Below, piece by piece: positions 1 through 5,889 of a stretch of DNA of 8,718 nt. This DNA comes from an uncultured Erysipelotrichaceae bacterium (GTDB lineage: Bacteria; Bacillota_I; Bacilli_A; RF39; UBA660): the NCBI GenBank assembly GCA_902782915.1, contig CACZOV010000124.1:1-8718 (forward strand), in the 5' to 3' direction. Within the stretch, counting starts at the first letter, position 1; every line of letters begins with the position of its first letter. The notes under the pieces are model-generated. The model had not been told where the DNA came from and ran no database searches. It worked only from the letters and a program-made list of their open reading frames with translations. The translations under genes were made by a program, and so were the position numbers.

Positions 1-510
1 TGTAAGAAGTGCAAGATCATATGCAGTTGAATAATTTTTAGTTTCTTCATCAAGTCCATGAGGATTTTTAAAAATGGTGTTCATCATACCAATTTCCTTA
101 GCTTTTTCATTCATCAAATTAACAAATTCTGAAACACTTCCTGCAACATATTTTGCTATTACAACACTAGCATCATTTCCTGAACGAAGCATTAATCCAT
201 AAAGAAGATCCTTAAGAGTTAATTCTTCTTTTAAATTTAAATACATATTCGTTCCATACATTTTTAATACTTCATCCCCTACTACAACTTTAGAATCTAG
301 TTTTGAACCAGCATAAGTTATTGCAATTAAAAATGTCATTATTTTAGTTGTTGATGCAATAAGCATCTCATTATTACTATTTTTTTGATAAAGAATTCTT
401 CCACTATCAATATCCATAACAACGCTTGAATGTGCTGTATCATTTATTGCATAAATGTTTTTAGGAATTAACAACATAATAATCGTTAATAATACTACTA
501 TTTTTTTCAT
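1..510 (-). CDS. Serine-type D-Ala-D-Ala carboxypeptidase (peptidase S11, DacA/DacF-like), 3' part outside window
   Basis: Penicillin-binding-protein-type carboxypeptidase that removes the terminal D-Ala from peptidoglycan pentapeptides outside the membrane. The window holds 170 N-terminal residues; the gene runs off the left edge, where the KTG motif should lie. Residues 1-21 form a signal peptide (KKIVVLLTIIMLLIP, then a YA cleavage-like end). The catalytic S-x-x-K motif is S53-T-T-K56, inside IASTTKIMT, and the S-x-N motif is S110-G-N112. The downstream NPHGL (149-153) and STAYDLALL stretches are also typical of the S11 family. The start ATG at 508-510 is preceded by AGGTGATCC, a close match to the 16S anti-Shine-Dalgarno. 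The gene lies 36 bp after uppS and is probably co-transcribed with it. Whether it is a vegetative (DacA-like) or sporulation (DacF-like) enzyme cannot be decided from this fragment. Confidence 0.95.
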   Translation of the reverse strand, partial: MKKIVVLLTIIMLLIPKNIYAINDTAHSSVVMDIDSGRILYQKNSNNEMLIASTTKIMTFLIAITYAGSKLDSKVVVGDEVLKMYGTNMYLNLKEELTLKDLLYGLMLRSGNDASVVIAKYVAGSVSEFVNLMNEKAKEIGMMNTIFKNPHGLDEETKNYSTAYDLALLT

Positions 511-546
511 AGGATCACCTATAAAAATATATGAAATAATTTTATT

Positions 547-1251
547 TTAATTATTATTTTTTACTCCTCCAAATCTTCTTTCACGCTTACTATATTCTAA
601 AAAGGCCTTATCTACTTCTTCTTCCTTAAAATCGGGAAATAGTGTATTTGTAAAATAAAGTTCACTATATGATAGTTGATATAACATAAAATTACTAAGT
701 CTTAATTCACCACTAGTTCTAATTAAAAGATCAATTGGTGGAAGTTTTTGATAAAGATTATCATTAATTACATCTTTATTAATATCATCTATATTAAGAG
801 TTCCTTTTAATACTTTTTGACATATTTTCTTAGTCATATCTACTATTTCATCCTCTGAGCCATAATTTAGGCAAATATTAAATATATATTCATTATTTCT
901 AGTTGCAAATTCAACTTTTTTAATTAATTCTTTTAGATCTTTTCTTAATCCTTTTTCTTTTTTAGAAAAGACAATTTTAATATTATTTTCCTTAAAATAA
1001 TTAAGTTTTCTTGAAAACACATCAACAAATAGATCCATTAAATAATCTACTTCACTTTTTTCTCTTTTAAAATTTTCTGTTGAAAATGCATATACACTTA
1101 AAACTTTTACTCCTTTTTTAAAAATATATCGAGTTATGAGTTCTAAAGTTTTACATCCTTCTTTATGACCAAAACTTCGAGGCATTCCACGACTTTTAGC
1201 CCATCTTCCGTTTCCATCCATAATAATTGCAACATGATTTGGTATATTCAT
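547..1251 (-). CDS. uppS: Isoprenyl transferase (undecaprenyl diphosphate synthase)
   Basis: Cytoplasmic cis-prenyltransferase that condenses isopentenyl diphosphate onto farnesyl diphosphate to make undecaprenyl diphosphate, the carrier lipid for peptidoglycan and other wall polymers. The 234-residue protein is close to the usual 230-260 residues. It shows the family motifs in order: HVAIIMDGNGRWA (D12 is the Mg/diphosphate aspartate), H29, AFSTENFKR (55-63), LNYG (128-131) and LLIRTSGELRLSNF (175-188). It ends with a YSELYF...FPDF block in which two positions usually occupied by Trp are Tyr191 and Phe205, a conservative change. The ATG at 1249-1251 has GGAGG at 1259-1263. In many bacteria cdsA follows uppS; here a D-Ala-D-Ala carboxypeptidase gene follows 36 bp downstream. 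A structured element ending in a terminator lies just upstream. Confidence 0.97.
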   Translation of the reverse strand: MNIPNHVAIIMDGNGRWAKSRGMPRSFGHKEGCKTLELITRYIFKKGVKVLSVYAFSTENFKREKSEVDYLMDLFVDVFSRKLNYFKENNIKIVFSKKEKGLRKDLKELIKKVEFATRNNEYIFNICLNYGSEDEIVDMTKKICQKVLKGTLNIDDINKDVINDNLYQKLPPIDLLIRTSGELRLSNFMLYQLSYSELYFTNTLFPDFKEEEVDKAFLEYSKRERRFGGVKNNN

Positions 1252-1270
1252 ATTTATTCCTCCGATAATT

Positions 1271-1279
1271 ATTTTAACA
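1271..1279 (-). promoter_or_regulatory. Possible extended -10 promoter for uppS
   Basis: On the minus strand TG-T-TAAAAT (TG at 1278-1279, hexamer 1271-1276) lies between the terminator U-tract and the uppS ribosome binding site. There is no recognisable -35 box, because that position falls in the terminator stem and T-run. The predicted transcript would start only a few bases before GGAGG, so the leader would be very short. The alternative is that uppS is transcribed by readthrough of the upstream hairpin. Confidence 0.4.
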
Positions 1280-1285
1280 TAGAAG

Positions 1286-1318
1286 AAAAAAAAAGGACTA
1301 CAAAATGTAGTCCCTTTT
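1286..1318 (-). terminator. Intrinsic terminator upstream of uppS
   Basis: On the minus strand GGACTACA (1306-1313) pairs perfectly with TGTAGTCC (1295-1302) across a 3-nt loop, followed by nine consecutive T (1286-1294). This is a strong Rho-independent terminator. It would end transcription coming from comEC and the dinD remnant, or act as an attenuator in an uppS leader. On the plus strand only four T follow the stem, so termination in that direction would be weak. Confidence 0.85.
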
Positions 1319-1378
1319 GGGATAATCCCATCTATATAAACGCATCACACGGAAGCGTCACACTATATTCTATGGTGT
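1319..1378. other. Cluster of small hairpins in the gap before uppS (possible leader or small RNA)
   Basis: The 224-bp gap between uppS and the dinD remnant holds no gene. Next to the terminator, three more inverted repeats follow: GGGA/TCCC (1319-1322 with 1326-1329), ACGC/GCGT with inner TC/GA pairs (1340-1358), and ACACTATA/TATGGTGT with one wobble on the plus strand (1360-1378). The stretch is about 42 percent GC by hand count, clearly above its surroundings. Read on the minus strand, UCCC at 1319-1322 could pair with GGGA on either side, and the downstream GGGA is part of the terminator stem. The rest of the gap (1379-1475) is plain AT-rich sequence. I recognise no known RNA family. Confidence 0.45.
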
Positions 1379-1475
1379 TATCAATCAAATTGTTCCAAAT
1401 TTATTAAAACTACAATTATTTATAAACTTTATTTATATTATATTCTATCATTACTTTTCTATACCATATTACACT

Positions 1476-2075
1476 TTATTTTTTATTTAGGAGTTGTCTC
1501 TCTTTTTCTAATTCTTTTAAACTCTTATCTGGAATTGGTAAATTTTCTGGCATAGTACCACCCAATCTTTTGATACTATTTCTAATCTCTCTACTGACTT
1601 CATAATGAATAGAATTTGTAGTATATTCATTATCTATAATATCTCTTTTTAATTTAGCATCTGTTTGAGCAATTCGAAATATATTATCTGCAAGTTCTTC
1701 ACTACACATATTATCTAATATGTCTTCTCTATATCTTAATTTTTTTCTTTTAAAAATATCATCTGCTGGTGCTCCATTATATAATTCCTTATATCCAGCA
1801 TTATAAAATCTAGCTAAGTCTTTCACTCCACTTATACTTTTTTTCACTTAATTCTTGTTTTCTTGTTTGAATTGCAAAATATGTTTGTCCCAATGCTATT
1901 ATTTCTTTTTTAGGATTATCATTCATTACAATTAAATAACATGCATATCTAGATAATTTATAATCTGCAACATTTCTTGTCGCACCTTTCACCAAATTTA
2001 TCATTTTGCGTTGTACCGCAAAATGATTCTCTATGTTGAACTTACTTTTTCAGTATATTCTTTTATTTCATACAT
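1476..2075 (-). pseudogene. dinD: dinD (DNA-damage-inducible protein D, BRO-N type) remnant with two frame-breaking deletions
   Basis: Three pieces of a DinD-family protein lie in order in alternating frames. Piece one starts at ATG 2073-2075 (MYEIKEYTEK, the usual family N-terminus) and hits TAG at 2031-2033. Piece two, another frame open from 2049 to the TAG at 1810-1812, reads SKFNIENHF, then KGATRNVADYKLSRYACYLI and GQTYFAIQTRKQEL. Piece three, back in the first frame from about 1835 to TAA at 1476-1478, reads SGVKDLARFYNAGYKELY, then NIFRIAQTDAKLKRD and RLGGTMPENLPIPDKSLKEL. Compared with E. coli DinD (about 274 residues, recalled), roughly 50 and 30 residues are missing at the junctions near 2045 and 1838. 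The start lies 16 bp after the comEC stop, so it is probably in the competence transcript. Family function is poorly known; E. coli dinD is in the LexA regulon. The last piece has a GTG start at 1845-1847 and could still be translated. Confidence 0.9.
2000..2027. repeat. 11-bp perfect inverted repeat inside the dinD remnant
   Basis: ATCATTTTGCG (2000-2010) and its exact reverse complement (2017-2027) flank a 6-nt loop, TTGTAC. No T-run follows on either strand, so it is not a standard terminator. It lies within sequence that still aligns to the DinD coding frame (NHF to RKM), so it may be partly a coincidence of coding sequence. Confidence 0.6.
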
Positions 2076-2091
2076 TCTATTATCTTCCTCT

Positions 2092-4125
2092 CTATGGACT
2101 ACAAGTCTCAACATTCAATTTATTATTCTTAATTTTAAACATGATGCTTCCATCCTCGTCTGTTCTATATATTTTTGAATTATTTAAGTTTTCTAGAACT
2201 TCTTTATTTGGATGTCCATACCTATTGTTCTTTCCTACACTAATAATTGAATATTTTGGATTTATCTCATCAATAAACTCAATACTTGAACTTGTCCTAC
2301 TTCCATGATGCCCTACTTTTAATACATCTATATCTGGTAAATTATATTTAGAGAGTATTTCTTTTTCAGTTGTTATAGATGCATCTCCAGTAAATAACAA
2401 TTTATAACCATTTAACTCTGTATAAATTACATTACTATTATCATTTTCATTATCATATTCTTTTGTTTGTAAGAAATATAGTTTTTTATCATCAATATTC
2501 AGTTCATTAATGCAGGAATAATATTTAATCTTCTTTTTATCTAATACTTTAATTAATGCTTTTTCTAAATCATTGTATGGTCCACAGTTAAATATAACTT
2601 TTTCTACTTTAAAGTTATTCACTAAATTAACAGACTCGCCCATATGATCATAATCTCCATGAGTTAATATTAAAGTATTAAGTTTTCTTATTCCAAGAGA
2701 TTTTAACATATTAATTGTTTCATGACTTATATCCTTATAATATAATCCTCCTGTATCTATTAAAATTGATTCATTATTATTATAAAGTAAACCAGAGTCT
2801 CCTTGACCTACATCAAGTGCTATAAAGAAAGATTCTTTTGTGAATAAATTTATATTAAAATGAATTACTAAGACAATAATTATTAAAAAAATAGAGTATT
2901 TTTTCTTTTTTAAAAGATCGGTAGTTACAAAAATAAATAAAATTAAATATATAATTAATATTATAAAATTCATTTTTTTTAAAATTAAGACTCCAAAAGA
3001 TATATTATTTAAACTAATTGATAAAGAATTAATTAAATTTATTAAAATATAATAAAGATTATCTAAAAATGGAAATATAAAAGTAAACAAGGCTAAAGGA
3101 AATACCAAAAAATTAAAAATTGGAACAAAAATTAAATTATAAAAACTACTCAATAAATTAATGGAATAATTAAAATAAATATTAAATGGAATTGATCCCA
3201 TAAATGATATTAAAGATATTTTAAATAACTTATTAAAGTAGTTTTTAGATATTTGTTCCTTATTTAAAATAAGTAAAAAACTAATATAATAAGAATATAA
3301 AAATCCTTTTTGATATATATAATTAGGATTTATCAATAAAGGAATTATTAAAGTAATAAAAAATATTTTTATTGATCCTAATTTTAATTTCTTCTTATTA
3401 TTTAAAAATGAAAAAATTTTATAAAGAAAAATTCTAATTACTACAATTGGATAATCCATAAATAAAAGATATAAAAATAAATTTAACAATAAAATACTAT
3501 TTGAAATTGCTATATTAATTTTAAATTTTTTTAAACATTTCAAAATAATAAAACTTAAAATGGTAATATGCATAGAACCAATTGATAACAAATGACATAT
3601 TCCATTTATTTGATATGATTCGTATATATTATCTTCTAGATAAGATGTATCTCCTAATAAAAATGTTTTTAAATAAGCTTTAGACTTAAAAGTATTTAAA
3701 TAATTTATTATTTTATTTTTAATTTTATAGATAATATTTTTGTTTTTATGTATTAATTCTATTTTTTCAACATTTAAAATAAAATTAATTCTATTTTGTT
3801 TTAAATATTCGTGATAATTAAAGCTATTTAAGATTGTATTATTATATGGAATTGATAAAGAACCTGTAATCTTAACATAATCACCCATTTCATATTCAAA
3901 ATTATCTATATAACAAATTAGTTTTTCTTTCCCATTTAAAATAAATGAATATCCATAATTAGTTTGCTTTATTTTTTCTATTGTTCCATAAAATAAAGTT
4001 TCGTTTTCTTTATAAAAACTTTCTTTTTGAATTATTTTAAGTCTTAAAATACAATTTAAAACAGTAATAGTTAAAAATATTAAATAAAATAATTTAGACT
4101 GTAATATAATTCTTAATAGATTCAA
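2092..4125 (-). CDS. comEC: ComEC/Rec2-type DNA internalization protein with metallo-beta-lactamase-like domain
   Basis: Polytopic membrane channel thought to carry single-stranded DNA into the cytoplasm during transformation. Its 677 residues are shorter than B. subtilis ComEC (about 776). N-terminal membrane segments (about 10-30) lead into a soluble OB-like DUF4131 region (about 40-125). The Competence domain with many hydrophobic helices follows (about 170-425). There HLLSIGSMHI (178-187) takes the place of the usual HLLSISGLHI-type motif. The C-terminal MBL domain (about 432-677) has LDVGQGDS (437-444), D457, HGDYDH (489-494), TGD (579-581), HHGS (606-609) and GHP (637-639), so the metal-site residues look intact. 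The start is TTG at 4123-4125: an in-frame TAG lies just upstream, no other start is available, and AGGAG sits 9 nt before it. It overlaps comEA by 32 bp, suggesting translational coupling. Confidence 0.96.
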   Translation of the reverse strand: MNLLRIILQSKLFYLIFLTITVLNCILRLKIIQKESFYKENETLFYGTIEKIKQTNYGYSFILNGKEKLICYIDNFEYEMGDYVKITGSLSIPYNNTILNSFNYHEYLKQNRINFILNVEKIELIHKNKNIIYKIKNKIINYLNTFKSKAYLKTFLLGDTSYLEDNIYESYQINGICHLLSIGSMHITILSFIILKCLKKFKINIAISNSILLLNLFLYLLFMDYPIVVIRIFLYKIFSFLNNKKKLKLGSIKIFFITLIIPLLINPNYIYQKGFLYSYYISFLLILNKEQISKNYFNKLFKISLISFMGSIPFNIYFNYSINLLSSFYNLIFVPIFNFLVFPLALFTFIFPFLDNLYYILINLINSLSISLNNISFGVLILKKMNFIILIIYLILFIFVTTDLLKKKKYSIFLIIIVLVIHFNINLFTKESFFIALDVGQGDSGLLYNNNESILIDTGGLYYKDISHETINMLKSLGIRKLNTLILTHGDYDHMGESVNLVNNFKVEKVIFNCGPYNDLEKALIKVLDKKKIKYYSCINELNIDDKKLYFLQTKEYDNENDNSNVIYTELNGYKLLFTGDASITTEKEILSKYNLPDIDVLKVGHHGSRTSSSIEFIDEINPKYSIISVGKNNRYGHPNKEVLENLNNSKIYRTDEDGSIMFKIKNNKLNVETCSP

Positions 4126-4855
4126 ACAAAGCGTCTCCTATTCCACTTACGTTTTTTATCTCTTCAATTGTCTTAAAAGATCCTTTTTCTTCTCGATAAC
4201 TAATAATTGATTGAGCTTTACTTTCTCCAATTTTTGATAAAGTCATTAGTAATTCTTTAGATGCTGTATTAATATTTATTTTTTCACTTCCTAAATCACT
4301 TTCTTTTATATTAGCTGATTCACTAGAATCTTTATTTTCTTCTATGTTTGGTACAACTGTTGTTTCTTTACTATTTACTATACAAGCATCATTTACAACA
4401 ACTTCTTTACAAATAGCATTTTTTTCTATTTCTTTTTTCCAAGTATTTTCTAAAGCTTTTATTTCTGATTTGGAATATACTATAATAACCATTTGATCTT
4501 TTAACATCATACTAAGATTTAATAAACTCGTATCAGCATTAGCATTTAATCCTCCTGCTTGATTAATTGCATCAACTACTCTTTTACCTTTTTCAATCGA
4601 ATATACTCCAGGAACATTTACTTGTCCTTTAATATCTATATAATAGTATTCTACCGTTTCTTCTTCTAAAACATTTAATTCATTTTTTTCTTCCAATACA
4701 TTTTCAAATACAATCTTTTCTTCTTGTTTATTCTTTTTATTAATACTTAAAAATCCTATTATTGAAATTGTTAAGATTAGAAGAAGAATAATTCCTAAAA
4801 GAAACTTCTTCTTCTGTTCAAAGATAAACATTTTTATAACATTTACTTTATCCAT
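4094..4855 (-). CDS. comEA: ComEA-type DNA-binding competence protein (SLBB plus helix-hairpin-helix)
   Basis: Membrane-anchored receptor that binds incoming double-stranded DNA at the cell surface and passes it to ComEC. Residues 18-38 form one transmembrane helix with a short basic cytoplasmic start. An SLBB domain spans about 71-127 (YYIDIKGQVNVPGVY, then VVDAINQAGG). The C-terminal double helix-hairpin-helix spans 193-253 (ININTASKELL, LSKIGESKAQSII, VSGIGDALFESI) and is the DNA-binding part. Between them, about 128-192 is an acidic, Ser/Glu-rich linker with two cysteines (C149, C158) that could form a disulfide outside the cell. The ATG at 4853-4855 overlaps the end of the preceding small gene by 13 bp. 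AAAGGGAA lies about 8 nt upstream. Confidence 0.96.
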   Translation of the reverse strand: MDKVNVIKMFIFEQKKKFLLGIILLLILTISIIGFLSINKKNKQEEKIVFENVLEEKNELNVLEEETVEYYYIDIKGQVNVPGVYSIEKGKRVVDAINQAGGLNANADTSLLNLSMMLKDQMVIIVYSKSEIKALENTWKKEIEKNAICKEVVVNDACIVNSKETTVVPNIEENKDSSESANIKESDLGSEKININTASKELLMTLSKIGESKAQSIISYREEKGSFKTIEEIKNVSGIGDALFESIKNYITV

Positions 4856-5145
4856 CCTAATATTCCCTTTCTAATAATTCCTGTTGCAAATCCTCCTAAA
4901 TAAGAAAGAATTAATGCCAAAATACTAAATTTATTTTTTATATGATTAGAATCATTCGAATTACATAATAAACCATTTTCCATAAGATCATCTTCTAACA
5001 CCTCCTTATTATTCAAATTACTTTCTAAAACTTTTAAATTATTACTATTTTCTGTTTTAGATAACTTAAGTTTTAAAAGTAATTCTTTTTCTTTTAAATT
5101 TGATTCTCTTTGTTCTAAGTATTTTTTAGTATTTTCTAGTTCCAT
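4843..5145 (-). CDS. Small coiled-coil protein with C-terminal membrane segment, unknown function
   Basis: I do not recognise this 100-residue protein. Residues 1-50 are Lys/Glu/Leu-rich with a heptad-like pattern (KKYLEQRESNLKEKELLLKL), suggesting a coiled coil. Residues 51-70 are acidic and Asn-rich with one Cys (C61). About 73-97 is hydrophobic (FSILALILSYLGGFATGII, then a short basic/aromatic end), so it is probably tail-anchored. It is the first gene after the competence promoter, and its TAA (4843-4845) overlaps the comEA start by 13 bp, which suggests a role in or near DNA uptake. The ATG at 5143-5145 has no Shine-Dalgarno of its own. The nearest good one (AAAGGAG, 5180-5186) is about 35 nt away and instead suits a tiny upstream frame that ends across this ATG. 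Start choice is therefore uncertain. Confidence 0.72.
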   Translation of the reverse strand: MELENTKKYLEQRESNLKEKELLLKLKLSKTENSNNLKVLESNLNNKEVLEDDLMENGLLCNSNDSNHIKNKFSILALILSYLGGFATGIIRKGILGWIK

Positions 5146-5174
5146 TTTTTCACTAAAAATATTATTTTTTTCAA
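5136..5174 (-). CDS. Possible 12-codon upstream reading frame (leader peptide)
   Basis: A TTG at 5172-5174 sits 5 nt after the strong AAAGGAG (5180-5186) and opens a short frame (KKIIFLVKKWN after the start) that stops at TAG 5136-5138. It thus spans the ATG of the next gene. It could deliver ribosomes to a start that lacks its own binding site, that is, translational coupling. Evidence is positional only. Confidence 0.35.
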   Translation of the reverse strand: MKKIIFLVKKWN

Positions 5175-5188
5175 AACATCTCCTTTCT

Positions 5189-5200
5189 TCAACCGGTTGA
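5189..5200. promoter_or_regulatory. 12-bp perfect palindrome at the competence operon start site (candidate operator)
   Basis: TCAACCGGTTGA is perfectly self-complementary and unusually GC-rich for its surroundings. It begins about 7 nt downstream of the -10 hexamer, covering the expected +1 region, and ends just before the ribosome binding site. That is a classic place for a repressor dimer to bind. The cognate regulator is not in the window. Confidence 0.5.
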
Positions 5201-5207
5201 TAAATTC

Positions 5208-5236
5208 ACTATATACCACTTTCACTCATGTGTCAA
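5208..5236 (-). promoter_or_regulatory. Sigma-A promoter of the small gene-comEA-comEC operon
   Basis: The minus strand reads TTGACA (5231-5236), a 17-bp spacer, then TATAGT (5208-5213). That is a consensus -35, ideal spacing and 5 of 6 bases at -10. Transcription should start near 5201, giving a leader of about 25 nt before TTG 5174. No competence-specific (ComK or SigH type) element was recognised. Confidence 0.85.
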
Positions 5237-5307
5237 ATTTTGTAAATTTGCATTTTGTTGACATTTTTTAAGTAATATTAAAAATTTATTATTTTAAATG
5301 TAAAAAT

Positions 5308-5343
5308 AAAAAAATTGAAGCTCTTTTTTTCTTCAATTTTTTT
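5308..5343. terminator. Bidirectional intrinsic terminator after the rnc-prepilin unit
   Basis: AAAAAAATTGAAG (5308-5320) pairs with its exact complement CTTCAATTTTTTT (5331-5343) around a 10-nt loop. The A- and T-tracts provide a U-run in either direction. It should end minus-strand transcripts from the prepilin gene, whose stop lies about 58 bp upstream. The rest of the 255-bp gap holds the competence promoter to the left and AT-rich filler with no gene. Confidence 0.8.
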
Positions 5344-5400
5344 AATTAGAGTTCTTTTATTTATAAAAACTAAAATAAATTTTTTTTACATTTCAATTAA

Positions 5401-5889
5401 TTATTTATCTTCTACAACATCTATTCCTGTTAAAGATGTACTAACAATACAACCAATAGATGAATCTGTATTACTTAAAGAACAATTTTTACTTGTACCA
5501 GTTATTTTCCTTTTAGAACCAACAACACAAATACAGTATTCATACCTATCTTCTCGTTTGGTAACTTTTACAAATGTTTGATTAGGATCAGTTGAATTTG
5601 ATCCTTCAAATATTCCTCCATCAGCATCTTTTTGGAATTCTTCATCAACATTTAATTCATTAAATGTATAAATACGACTACTTCCGTCAGTTAAATTCCT
5701 TCTAGCTGTTTTATCAACAGATAATAGTGCTTCAGCTTTGGAAATCATTCTTTTAGCATCTAAATAAAATGTATTTTTATTACTATTATTAATAGATGAT
5801 ATAACGTTTGGAATTGCAAGTCCTGATATAATTGCAAGTAATGCAATTACTGCCAATAATTCTACTAAAGTAAATCCTTTTTTATTCAT
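5401..5889 (-). CDS. Type IV prepilin-like (pseudopilin) protein
   Basis: Precursor of a pilin or pseudopilin subunit, expected to be cut by a prepilin peptidase and assembled into a thin envelope-spanning filament. The class III signal is exact: MNKKG|FTLVELL with cleavage after G5, F6 and E10, followed by a hydrophobic helix to about residue 26. The 162-residue protein has an ordinary polar C-terminal domain with four cysteines (C119, C121, C136, C147), able to form two disulfides. ATG 5887-5889 is chosen because it places the signal at the N-terminus; the open frame extends upstream to a TTG but adds no pilin-like sequence. The start overlaps the rnc stop by 8 bp (ATGAATAA) with no clear ribosome binding site, pointing to coupling. 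ComGC-like use in DNA uptake fits the nearby comEA/comEC, but no assembly ATPase or peptidase is in the window. Confidence 0.9.
   Translation of the reverse strand: MNKKGFTLVELLAVIALLAIISGLAIPNVISSINNSNKNTFYLDAKRMISKAEALLSVDKTARRNLTDGSSRIYTFNELNVDEEFQKDADGGIFEGSNSTDPNQTFVKVTKREDRYEYCICVVGSKRKITGTSKNCSLSNTDSSIGCIVSTSLTGIDVVEDK

Noticed and set aside
1165..1407. Plus-strand open frame of 80 codons
   Set aside because: It overlaps the uppS start antisense and the hairpin cluster, has no ribosome binding site and gives a low-complexity protein without recognisable motifs.
1476..2004. Two separate small genes
   Set aside because: Both pieces align in order to one DinD protein, with a third piece further upstream, so one broken gene explains them better.
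2033..2308. Plus-strand open frame of 91 codons
   Set aside because: It is antisense to the well-supported C-terminal domain of comEC; its hydrophobic character reflects the opposite strand.
2881..3800. Apparent repeats of AT-rich words
   Set aside because: They are low-complexity codons of the comEC membrane helices, not organised repeats. No CRISPR-like spacing, transposase gene, tRNA or rRNA was seen anywhere in the window.
5258..5300. Plus-strand promoter starting with TTGACA
   Set aside because: No convincing -10 box at 16-18 bp, and no plus-strand gene downstream.
5315..5581. Plus-strand open frame of 88 codons
   Set aside because: It starts inside a terminator hairpin and runs antisense to the prepilin gene.
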